From contig CALDEW010000258.1 in assembly GCA_937942355.1 (NCBI GenBank), positions 1 to 33,752 of the forward strand: a stretch of 33,752 nucleotides of DNA, read 5' to 3'. A program made the translations under genes and the position numbers. Under the pieces are notes generated by a model. That model did not search any database and was not told the DNA's origin. It saw only the letters and a list, made by a program, of their open reading frames with translations. This DNA is from an uncultured Pirellulaceae bacterium. Its GTDB lineage: Bacteria > Planctomycetota > Planctomycetia > Pirellulales > Pirellulaceae. Of the stretch, positions 8,447-16,462 are shown piece after piece; positions within the stretch are counted from its first letter, which is position 1; every line of letters begins with the position of its first letter.

Positions 8447-11197
8447 TTAGCCAGAAGCAACTTCTGCCAGCGCTTCTGTTGCCTGTTTGGATCTGCGAAC
8501 TCGCACAGCACAAACCTTGTACTCGCCGGTCCCAGTGATTGCATCGCCCGCATCATTGGTCAACAAATTCGCTCGATTTTCCGCGAAGTGCATTGGCATC
8601 CAGATGCAGCCGAAGCGAACACGCGGAGAAACCCAAGCCTCCGCCTGAATCGTTCCGCGTCTCGAACTTACTTCCACCTTGTCTCCATGAGCAATGCCTA
8701 AAATCTTGGCATCGCGTCGATGGATTTCGATGAAGTTCCCCCTTTGTTTCGCGACTGGTCCGGCGTCACGGCGGGTCTGAGTCGCGCTGTTGTAGTGATA
8801 GAGCGTTCTTCCCGTAGAAAGAACTAAGGGATAATCGTTATCAGGAAGCTCGTCACTGGGGCGATAATCAACTGCTTGAAACGGCGCTACACCGATAATG
8901 GGTCCGTCAAGATGTAACGTGGGCGTACCGGGGTGGTCTTCGTCCGGGCAAGGCCAATGAAGCCCTTTCACATTTGCTTCCAAACGATCGTAAGACATAC
9001 CTCTGAGCTGTGGCGTCAGCGACGCAAATTCCGCGAATACCTCTTTGCTGGAAGGATAATCCGGCATGTCGTATCCAGAGGCTCGCGCGATATCGCATAA
9101 GATCTCCCAATCGGGACGCGCGTTTCCAGGCGGATCAACCGCTTTGCGAACGCGCTGGACGCGGCGATCACTGTTGGTGAAAATACCGTCTTTTTCCGCG
9201 AAACAGGCACCCGGCAAAATGACATCCGCAAAACGTGTCGTCTCGTTGTGGAAAATTTCCTGACAGACTACAAACTCGCAGGCGTTGAGCCCAACCTCGA
9301 CCTTGGTCACGTTGGGTTCGGAGATAACAATGTCCTCGCCCATCACATAAACCGCCTTCAGGTTGCCCCGCGCCATCTCTTTCATCATTTCATTGAGATT
9401 GATGCCGTTGTTGGGCGACAAAGAGACTCCCCATGCAGATTCGAAAATCTCTCGGATACTTGGGTCAACGACTTTCTGATAACCCGGGTAGTAGATTGGC
9501 GTAGCGCCTGCGTCGTTGGCACCCTGAACATTGTTCTGGCCTCGTAGCGGATTCATACCCGCAGACCGAACGCCCAGATGCCCCGTCATCAGTACCAAAT
9601 TGGCCAGACAATAAACGTTGTCCGTTCCGTGCGTGTGTTCGGTAATGCCAAGCGTATAGTAAATTCCAGCGGCCTTGGTCGAGGCGTACCACCGAGCAGC
9701 AGTGCGAATATCCTCCGCAGGCACACCGGTAATCTCTTCTGCGGCCTCCGGCGAATAGGATTTGACCTTCTGGGCAACGGACTCAAAATCGGTCGTGTGT
9801 TTCGCGATGAATGCCTTGTCGTGGAGGTCCTCTTCAATGATCACATGGGCCATGGCAGACAACAGCCACACGTCCGTCCCTGGTTTGAGCTGAAGATGCA
9901 AATCAGCCATCTCCGCCAACCATATTTTTCGAGGGTCCGCAACAACGAGTTTTGCTCCACGCTGGCGAGCCCTTTTCATTTCCATCGCGATGATTGGATG
10001 TGCTTCGGTCGTGTTGGAACCGATGACAAACATCATCTCGGAGTCACGAATCTCATCAATCGAATTTGTCATCGCTCCCGCTCCGAACATTGTCACCAGA
10101 CCGGCGACGGTGGGAGCATGTCAGGTAGCGGCACACTGATGAACATTGTTGGTGCCAAACGCAGCCCGAGCCACCTTTTGCATCAAATAGTTCTCTTCGC
10201 CGGTGCAGCGTGAAGATGAAATAAACCCAAGAGCGTCAGAGCCGTACTTTTCCCGTACTCGGTTTAGTCCTGCGGACGTCGCAGCAATCGCCTCCTCCCA
10301 AGTCGCCGGTTGGAGATCACCATTAGCGTCTCTGATCAAAGGTTCGGTAATACGGTCTTTATGATGGATGAAATCGTAGGCAAACCGCCCTTTGACGCAT
10401 AAATTCCCATCGTTGAGCGTTTCCCCAGGTTCGGGGCTGGTGACTTTCACAACGCGCTCATTCTGAACGTGCAAATTCAGCTGACATCCAACACCACAAA
10501 AATTGCAGGTGGACCTAACCGATTCTGTTCCGCCCAGCTGGACCAAATTCTTGGGGGCTTTCTTTTCGATCAGAGCCCCGGTGGGGCAAGTGTCGATACA
10601 GCCACCGCAAAGCTCGCACGTCGTATCAATTAAGCTACGTTGCCCGGCAGTTGCGATCGTCGTCGCGCTGCCTCGATTGGAAAGCGTGATCGCATTCACC
10701 GCTTCGACTTCGTCACAATAACGAGTGCATCGTGCACAAAGGATGCAAAGGTCAGGTTCGAATTGAATGTACGGGTTGTCGTCCATGGGACGGTCACTGC
10801 GAGGCGCTTCAACCGGAGCCAAGTTCATATCGGGCACCGTCTGACAGAGCTCTCGTAACTGATTGCCATTGCCCGTTTCCAAAGGCAATCGCGCATCGTC
10901 CAGATCGTGATCGGACTTGTACAGGTTATAAAGCACCTTCCGATGACGCTCGATTCGATCGGACTGCGTTTGAATCTCCATGTCGGGCGTCACTACCCAG
11001 GCACATCCCGGTTGCAAGCGTCTCTGGCCCGCGACCTCGACCAAGCAGACGCGGCATGCGCCCACGGGTTCCAGTCGAGTATCGTGACAAAGTGTTGGGA
11101 TCTCAACGCCTTCACGTTTCGCAACTTCGAAAACCGTTTCGCCTGAAGAGGCAGATACCGATTTTCCGTCGAGTTTAATATGAAAAGAATCGCTCAT
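8447..11197 (-). CDS. fdhA: Formate dehydrogenase alpha subunit, selenocysteine-containing (UGA at 10121-10123)
   Basis: Read through one in-frame UGA, this is a 916-residue NAD-dependent formate dehydrogenase catalytic subunit that oxidises formate to CO2. Domains in order: [2Fe-2S] ferredoxin (C37, C48, C51, C65); two [4Fe-4S] clusters (C151/C154/C157/C161 and C194/C197/C200/C204); the Mo/W-bisMGD 4Fe-4S domain (C231, C234, C238, C267); catalytic core; and a C-terminal dinucleotide-binding domain with TGRTLYHYNS. UGA is codon 359, flanked by NNVHQCAAT and HAPTVAGL. This aligns with the Sec/Cys metal ligand followed by the essential His in FdhF (CARVUHGPSVAGL) and FdsA (CTRLCH). The His/Cys [4Fe-4S] site usual before residue 115 lacks its cysteines. 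The start at 11197 lies 23 nt after fdhB. No fdhD or sel genes are in the window. The alternative is a nonsense-mutated gene, which the downstream hairpin argues against. Confidence 0.92.
10080..10117 (-). promoter_or_regulatory. Bacterial SECIS-like hairpin after the fdhA UGA
   Basis: In the mRNA, counting from the first base after UGA, bases 4-8 (GCUCC) pair with 37-41 (GGAGC). After an internal loop, bases 13-18 (GUCGCC) pair with 24-29 (GGUGAC, one G-U pair). The apical loop is GGUCU (19-23). The loop begins at the same distance from UGA as the GGUCU loop of E. coli fdhF, which is known to bind SelB. The upper hairpin maps to 10092-10108. Part of the loop conservation could come from the conserved Ala-Gly-Leu codons, but the two stems are additional evidence. 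Confidence 0.85.
10121..10123 (-). other. UGA codon read as selenocysteine (Sec359)
   Basis: TCA on the plus strand is UGA in the fdhA message. It is the only interruption in an otherwise intact 917-codon frame, and protein similarity continues without shift on both sides. The position is the Mo/W ligand of formate dehydrogenases, which is always Cys or Sec. Confidence 0.9.
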
Positions 11198-11220
11198 AGG
11201 TTTAGCTTTCGAATCTATGA

Positions 11221-12735
11221 CTATTTCGTTTTGAAGTGATCTGGAAAATGCTTACGTGCCGAATCCAACGGTTTCGCGGCAACCATGCCCAGTCCGCAGA
11301 TAGAGCCCTCTTCCATCTCCCAGGCAACATCGTCGGCGTGTTCAAATGCGATTGGATCGCCAAGTTTTAAATATGCATCGTTTTGCCGTCGTAAGTATCG
11401 TGAACCAATTCGACAGGGCGCACATTGCCCACAACTTTCGCGCTCGAAGAACTCCAATTGCCAACCGGCGGCTTGGGCCATATCGACAGTGTCGTTGAGC
11501 ACGACGACGCCCGAGCTACCCATCATGGATCCGGCTTCGGCCAAGTTTTTATAGTCCAAAGGCAGCGCTCGCATCGAGATCGGCAGAAAACCTGAGGAAG
11601 CCCCACCTGGGGAAAATGCCAGCGGCGTTCCGGTGTAACCACCGGCGGCCTCAACTAATTCGTCCAGCGTCACGCCCAGAGGAAGTTCGTACACACCGGG
11701 GGATTCAATGTGGCCGGAAATACAATACAGCTTCGAACCCGCTTCCGTCCTGCCGAGGTCCTTGAAGTGTTGCCCGCCGCGATGAATGATCGACGGCACG
11801 CAAGCGATCGTTTCCACATTGTGAATCAAAGACGGCTTGCCGCGAAAACCGGCCTCCGTTGGGAAAGGCGGCTTCAATCGGGGCATCCCGCGTTTGCCTT
11901 CCAACGACTCTAATAGCGCTGTCTCTTCGCCGCAAATGTAAGCACCATGCCCGCGCACAACAGTGAAGTTGAATTGAGCCAGCTGAGTTTGTGCTTCTTC
12001 GATCGCACGATTGATCGAATCGTATTCATTGCCGTACTCGCCACGGATATAGATGTAGATCTCGCTGGTCTCGATCATGGCGGCCGCGATCGCCAGCCCT
12101 TCAAGCATTTTGTGCGGTTGTCTGAGAATCGTCTCACGGTCCTTGAACGTTCCGGGCTCGGCTTCGTCCGCGTTGCAGATCACATATCGTTCGGTCTCAT
12201 TCTGGCTGCGGAGCGCCTTCCACTTAATGTGAGCCGGAAATCCAGCGCCACCGCGCCCTTGCAGTCCTGAAACCTCAATTTCCTTGATCACCGCTTCGGC
12301 ACCCATGGAAATTGACTTCTTCAATGCGGAGTAGCTCAAATCGACCGGCCCCGCCAGATTAATCGCCAACTCTGGATCGTCGGGCGTGATTGAGGTTTCT
12401 TTTTTTGTGTACGTCTTCAACTCCATCTCTTCGGTCAGCGTCGCAATCGCCAAATCACACTGCCCCAAACAGCTTACGCGCTCGCATGCTTTCCCAGAAT
12501 CGGTAATGCTCGCAGCCAATTCGTCTGCGCCAGCCAACTGACAGGACAGTCCGTCGCAAACGCGCGTGCGTTTCCCCGGAGTATCAATCAGCGAATAAAA
12601 CTTCCCCGTGCCCCATATATCCGCCTCGGGAACACCGGTATCTTCTGAGACTTGTCGCACCGATTCTTCGGTGACGCCGCCTGCGTGTTCCAGAAGATCA
12701 AGAATCTTTTCGCGTTGGGCATCCGGTTTTTGCAT
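11221..12735 (-). CDS. fdhB: NAD-dependent formate dehydrogenase beta subunit (NuoE-NuoF fusion)
   Basis: 504 residues joining a NuoE-like domain to a NuoF-like domain, as in FdsB/HydB-type NAD-linked dehydrogenases. The N-terminal thioredoxin-fold [2Fe-2S] site is C60-x4-C65...C89-x3-C93. The NuoF part has the FMN/NADH region SGLQGRGGAGFPAHIKW (about 156-172), RGEYGNEY (231-238) and GAYICGEETALLESLEGKRG (264-283), an SLBB-like segment, and the C-terminal [4Fe-4S] ligands C435, C438, C441 and C480. It takes electrons from FdhA and reduces NAD+ in the cytoplasm. It is first in the operon, with fdhA 23 nt downstream. A separate gamma subunit is not needed because the NuoE part is fused. All cofactor ligands are intact. 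Confidence 0.93.
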   Translation of the reverse strand: MQKPDAQREKILDLLEHAGGVTEESVRQVSEDTGVPEADIWGTGKFYSLIDTPGKRTRVCDGLSCQLAGADELAASITDSGKACERVSCLGQCDLAIATLTEEMELKTYTKKETSITPDDPELAINLAGPVDLSYSALKKSISMGAEAVIKEIEVSGLQGRGGAGFPAHIKWKALRSQNETERYVICNADEAEPGTFKDRETILRQPHKMLEGLAIAAAMIETSEIYIYIRGEYGNEYDSINRAIEEAQTQLAQFNFTVVRGHGAYICGEETALLESLEGKRGMPRLKPPFPTEAGFRGKPSLIHNVETIACVPSIIHRGGQHFKDLGRTEAGSKLYCISGHIESPGVYELPLGVTLDELVEAAGGYTGTPLAFSPGGASSGFLPISMRALPLDYKNLAEAGSMMGSSGVVVLNDTVDMAQAAGWQLEFFERESCGQCAPCRIGSRYLRRQNDAYLKLGDPIAFEHADDVAWEMEEGSICGLGMVAAKPLDSARKHFPDHFKTK

Positions 12736-12774
12736 GGTTTCTATTATGAGATACTGATATGTGATTTTATGGTC

Positions 12775-12792
12775 TGGTCAGACGTTTGACCA
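12775..12792. promoter_or_regulatory. Candidate operator, inverted repeat between fdhB and proB
   Basis: TGGTCA (12775-12780) and TGACCA (12787-12792) are perfect inverted half-sites separated by 6 nt. Extra GGTC and GACC words lie just outside (12771-12774 and 12796-12799). The site is 39 nt upstream of the fdhB start. On the minus strand it falls between a possible TTGGTC -35 and CATAAA -10, a typical repressor position. The regulator is unknown; GntR-like proteins use TGGT/ACCA half-sites, but this assignment is a guess. Confidence 0.45.
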
Positions 12793-12793
12793 A

Positions 12794-12823
12794 ATGACCG
12801 CGAACGATCGAATAGAGTATAAT
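12794..12823 (+). promoter_or_regulatory. Candidate sigma-70-type promoter toward proB
   Basis: A perfect TATAAT (12818-12823) has ATGACC (12794-12799) 18 nt upstream as a weak -35. It points toward proB, whose start is about 176 nt further on, so a long leader would follow. It partly abuts the inverted repeat at 12775-12792. Confidence 0.35.
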
Positions 12824-12999
12824 CTATTTCCTGTTATTATTATTTGGTGAAACAAATTTTGATAGCTCCGTTCCCCCGCTGACGAAATGCGAACCTTAGG
12901 ACAAAACGTAGCCTCCTACCGCTCTCAAAACCAGACCAACGATCGGATTTGCGTGGCTGTCGTTGAGCAATTCAAACCCGGAAGAGAAAAAGGATTACT

Positions 13000-14130
13000 T
13001 TGAAACCGTCGCTTGCGAATTTTTCTCGTATCGTCATAAAGATTGGTTCGGCATCACTGGTTGACCAGATAACTGGAATACGTGACCTCTGGTTAACTTC
13101 CTTGATCCGGGATGTGGCCGATCTATGGGCCTCTGGCGCTGAAATTTTGATCGTTTCTTCAGGTTCTATTGCCTTGGGACGCAAGCAATTAGCGGACCAG
13201 GGCGTGCCGATCAGCGCCGGTCCGCTGCTGCTGGAGGAGAGCCAAGCCGCAGCGGCGATCGGACAAATTGCGCTATGCCACGCTTACCACAACGCGCTCA
13301 AAGCTCACAACATAACGGCGGCTCAAATTCTGCTTACTCTCGGCGACACCGAACAGCGGAGGCGTTATCTGAACGCGCGCGACACGATTCAAACGGCGCT
13401 GAAATGGAAATCTGTACCGGTCATTAATGAGAACGACTCGGTCGCCACAGCAGAGATTCGGTACGGTGATAATGATCGTTTGGCGGCGCGCGTTGCGTCG
13501 ATGGTTTCCGCCGATTTGTTGATTCTCCTTTCGGACATCGACGGATTGTACACTGCTCCTCCGCATCTGGACCCGAACGCAAAACATTTGGAAATTGTTG
13601 ATAACATCACGCCGGAGATCGAAGCCATGGGCGGCGATGCGGCGTCCGAGTTTTCTCGTGGGGGCATGCGAACAAAAATTGAAGCCGCCAAGATTGCGAC
13701 GTCTGCCGGAACCACGATGGTGATCACTTCCGCCGCTCAAATGCACCCGCTCTCCGAACTGAGCAACGGAAAGAAAGCGACGTGGTTTCGTCCATCGCAG
13801 ATACCCATCAACCAGCGCAAGCGCTGGATTGCCGGCGGATTGGAAGTCACCGGCCAAATCGTAGTCGACCAAGGGGCGTTGGCGGCACTGAAGCGCGGGA
13901 AGAGCCTGCTGCCCGTGGGAGTAACGGCAGTGCAAGGCGACTTCGCCCGAGGTGATACCGTCAAGATTGTCAGCCCCAATGGAATTACGATCGGGCGCGG
14001 ACTGTCCGAATACGATTCAGCACAAGCCAAGAAAATCATGGGGCTTCACAGCGCTGAAATAGCTGAACTGCTTGGCCAAAACATTCGATCAGTGCTGATT
14101 CACCGAGACGACATGGTGATGGAACTTTAA
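13000..14130 (+). CDS. proB: Glutamate 5-kinase
   Basis: 376 residues, the first step of proline synthesis (glutamate plus ATP to glutamyl 5-phosphate). The amino-acid-kinase domain shows VIKIGSASL (12-20), [29 protein letters not shown] and [19 protein letters not shown] is the conserved lysine-containing segment. A C-terminal PUA domain (about 280-365) begins after a basic linker, as in E. coli ProB. The start is TTG at 13000, supported by AAAAAGGA five bases upstream; no in-frame ATG is near. Length and motifs are normal. proA is not adjacent in this window. Confidence 0.94.
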   Translation: MKPSLANFSRIVIKIGSASLVDQITGIRDLWLTSLIRDVADLWASGAEILIVSSGSIALGRKQLADQGVPISAGPLLLEESQAAAAIGQIALCHAYHNALKAHNITAAQILLTLGDTEQRRRYLNARDTIQTALKWKSVPVINENDSVATAEIRYGDNDRLAARVASMVSADLLILLSDIDGLYTAPPHLDPNAKHLEIVDNITPEIEAMGGDAASEFSRGGMRTKIEAAKIATSAGTTMVITSAAQMHPLSELSNGKKATWFRPSQIPINQRKRWIAGGLEVTGQIVVDQGALAALKRGKSLLPVGVTAVQGDFARGDTVKIVSPNGITIGRGLSEYDSAQAKKIMGLHSAEIAELLGQNIRSVLIHRDDMVMEL

Positions 14131-14186
14131 CTGGCTCATGCCCCTTACTTTTCAACGGGGCAATCAGAAGGAAGTTTTTGCGGGCT

Positions 14187-14348
14187 TAGTGCGGCGATCG
14201 CGTCTTAATTTTAGGGTAGTGGATGAGGCCACGAATCCTGCGGCTGCATTAAACGATCCACTAAAGGGTAAAGAGGGTAAAGGAGAGGCAGGACTCGTTG
14301 CCTCATCCACTACCTCCAACCCTAAATCTAAGGTGGCACACTGCACTA
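14187..14348 (-). repeat. Inverted-repeat element copy B (MITE/REP-like)
   Basis: The left end is tagtgcggcg (14187) and the right end ctgcacta (14348). The inner arms are GGTAGTGGATGAGGCCACGA (from 14215) and gcaggactcg then TTGCCTCATCCACTACC (to 14314). The arm with ccacgaa is on the left here and on the right in copies A and C, so this copy is inverted relative to them. The centre, reversed, gives cctttaccc units and atcgtttaatgcagc, as in copy A. It fills most of the gap between convergent proB and the J-like gene. Confidence 0.87.
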
Positions 14349-14375
14349 TTTCGATTTCTCCCCGACCAACACTTT

Positions 14376-15002
14376 CTATTGACCGGGTTGAATCACACCG
14401 TCCATCAAATTTTGCTCGTGAGCCTCGCAGCCGGAAGCGGAGATCGAAAGAGCACCAGATTCTTCGCGCAGAATCCATTTCTTTTCCGCGAGAACCCACA
14501 GGTGAAACTCCAGCAGTTCGTAAGAATAGGCGACGATCGTATCAAGTCCGCCAATCGCGATACCTGATTTCCGTAAGTCCTTGCGCTTCCTCTCATAGAA
14601 CATCTTCAGCAATTCGCGGCGATGTTCATTAAGGACGTCAGGCGTGAGTTTCAGCTCATCTTCTTCTGACAATTCGCCCGCCGGCGCGGCAGTTGGTTCC
14701 TCAACGGGAGCGTCATCAGTTTGAGCTTCCACAGCCGAATCTGGTGCTGCCGGCACCTCTGCTACAGGCGCTTGTTCCCTAGCCATGCTGCTCAATTGTT
14801 GATCGTATTGCTGACGCAGTTCGGGATCGCGCAGGACCTTAAACGCTTCGATGGCCTGAGGTACGCTCGAGTGATCGCCGCTGGATTCGGCGTCCGCTGC
14901 CAGCTGTCGAAACAGCCCCTCAAGTTCGTCCAGCGTCGCCATCGGATCGGCCCCAAGGACTTCGTAGTGGTTTGGAGATTGAATTGTTTCAGTAGAATTC
15001 AT
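14376..15002 (-). CDS. J-domain-like protein lacking the HPD motif
   Basis: 208 residues from the ATG at 15002. The frame opens 75 nt earlier at a TTG, which would add a cysteine- and proline-containing leader of no recognisable type. Residues about 12-70 have the pattern of a DnaJ domain: HYEVLGADPMATLDELEGLFRQL at the start and AIEAFKVLRDPELRQQYDQQL at the end. The HPD tripeptide that activates DnaK is absent (LAADAESSGDHSS is in its place). An Ala/Pro/Glu-rich linker (about 75-115) follows, then a charged helical C-terminal domain of unknown function (LTPDVLNEHRRELLKMFYERKRKDL...). No signal peptide or membrane segment. It is divergent from the LarA-fold gene. It probably has a structural or adaptor role. 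Confidence 0.6.
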   Translation of the reverse strand: MNSTETIQSPNHYEVLGADPMATLDELEGLFRQLAADAESSGDHSSVPQAIEAFKVLRDPELRQQYDQQLSSMAREQAPVAEVPAAPDSAVEAQTDDAPVEEPTAAPAGELSEEDELKLTPDVLNEHRRELLKMFYERKRKDLRKSGIAIGGLDTIVAYSYELLEFHLWVLAEKKWILREESGALSISASGCEAHEQNLMDGVIQPGQ

Positions 15003-15139
15003 TTCAGCAACTTTATTTTGGAGAGAATAGGAGGACGGGTTACCGCCAGCCGGGCAAGATAAATAAAGGTAGGTCAATCCTTCGCGCTGTCGAGCGAATT
15101 TGTGCTTTTTTGATCGCTACTGTCGACTCGCTACGCCCA

Positions 15140-16459
15140 ATGCAAATTGTCGAAGCGGAATTTTCTGCTATATTTCCTACAACCGGAACCTTTCGCACCC
15201 TTTTGGGCGTATTGATTCGAGCGAAATTCTTCGGTCATATACGTTTTTCCCTACGTGAGACTTGTTTCGTGTTTGAAAACCTTTCGGCCAATATTGTCCG
15301 AGCCCAGCATCAGAAAGCGGAATGCGGCGCGTTGGAGTTGCTGCTTAAATCGTCGTTCGAGAACCCACTGTTTTACCCATCCGCGGATCAATGGATGTTT
15401 CCGGGCGATTCATTGGCAATCGTATTGCAGAGCAATCTATCGCAGGCTCCCAAGGTGCTTGATAGCTTCCTCCAATACGTCAGTGAACTGAAAGTTGACG
15501 CCGATGACGTTGTCGTTGTGATCAGTTCACAGATGGCGGACCAGTTTGGAATTACCGCCCAGCAATTACAACAATCGGAATCCGAAGTTGCCAACGGAAT
15601 GCCGCCTGCGCTGATGCAAGTCAAAATTGGCGGTGGTGAAGTTTCGTTTCAAGTCCACGATCCAGCCAATTCCTACGGGCTGGCCTACCTTGCGGCCAAC
15701 GAGGCGGGCGATCCGGTGCACATCAATCGCTTACTGGCCGACGCCGACGTTGTCGTTCCCATTGGATGTCCAACGCCGGGTGATCAGCAACGATATGACT
15801 GTTTGTATCCTGATTTTGGATCTGCCGAACGTTTGAAGCAATTTAAAGCCGGATCGGGATCAGTCGCCCAACGTCAGCAAGAGATCGAGTTGGCTAACGA
15901 TAACCTGGGAACATTTTTCTCTGTTGAGATCGTCACCGAACCCGGCGGACAAATTGCGGCGGTGTTTGCTGGGGCGCGAAAGGATGTCTTTGAGCAATCG
16001 AAACAATTGGCTGACGAACTTTGGACCGTCAACTTCATTCCAAATCACCAAACGGTATTGGCAACCATTGAAGAACCGGGGCGCGTGCAGACGTGGGACG
16101 ACTTTACCGACGCGGTGATCAATGCGGCACACGTCTCTAACGGCAGCGGCCCAATCGCGGTATGGACGGCCATCGACCAACCCGCAGACCGAAACACGCG
16201 CAAGGCGCTGATGGCTCAGTTTGACGAAAGCATCAGTGGAAAACTCTCTGTACGCCAGCGGTCGTTGGCTTCCATTGTTTCTGAACGGCCTGTCTTTTTG
16301 AAATCCGAACTGTCGCAATCGCAAACCGAAGAGTTAGGCTTAGGCTATATTGCATCCGAGAGCGACGTCGAATCGATACTGGATAAGTCTGAGTCAGGCA
16401 TTTTACTTCGCGATGCTCACCGCTGCCGAATTGACCAACCCCAAACCGCATCCAAGTAA
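15140..16459 (+). CDS. LarA-fold (DUF2088-like) protein without nickel-pincer motifs
   Basis: About 439 residues. Similarity to the lactate-racemase LarA N-terminal family is seen in FPGDSLAIVLQSNLSQAPKVLDSFL, DDVVVVISSQMADQFGI and HINRLLADADVVVPIG. The LarA signatures GTHRP and the His/Lys residues that bind the nickel-pincer cofactor are not present (SSQMAD and CLYPDFGSAERLKQF appear in the corresponding places), so racemase activity is unlikely. The start is uncertain: TTG at 15110 or ATG at 15140 are possible, and the domain similarity begins only near residue 50, so a later start is also conceivable. It heads a tight unit, with ygfZ 3 nt downstream and hisA directly after. Function unknown. 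Confidence 0.65.
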   Translation: MQIVEAEFSAIFPTTGTFRTLLGVLIRAKFFGHIRFSLRETCFVFENLSANIVRAQHQKAECGALELLLKSSFENPLFYPSADQWMFPGDSLAIVLQSNLSQAPKVLDSFLQYVSELKVDADDVVVVISSQMADQFGITAQQLQQSESEVANGMPPALMQVKIGGGEVSFQVHDPANSYGLAYLAANEAGDPVHINRLLADADVVVPIGCPTPGDQQRYDCLYPDFGSAERLKQFKAGSGSVAQRQQEIELANDNLGTFFSVEIVTEPGGQIAAVFAGARKDVFEQSKQLADELWTVNFIPNHQTVLATIEEPGRVQTWDDFTDAVINAAHVSNGSGPIAVWTAIDQPADRNTRKALMAQFDESISGKLSVRQRSLASIVSERPVFLKSELSQSQTEELGLGYIASESDVESILDKSESGILLRDAHRCRIDQPQTASK

Positions 16460-16462
16460 AAC

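Noticed and set aside
10097-10123. Interpretation of fdhA as a pseudogene or as two separate genes
   Set aside because: No frameshift, only one UGA at the exact Sec/Cys site, all cofactor ligands intact on both sides, and a SECIS-like hairpin follows.
9578-10213. 211-codon plus-strand ORF opposite fdhA
   Set aside because: It is antisense to a clearly conserved gene, has no recognisable domain, and its composition follows from the opposite frame.
13273-13935. 220-codon minus-strand ORF opposite proB
   Set aside because: Antisense shadow of the proB frame; His/Arg-rich with no domain.
14138-14632. 164-codon plus-strand ORF across repeat copy B
   Set aside because: It runs through the non-coding inverted repeat and antisense to the J-like gene; no domain.
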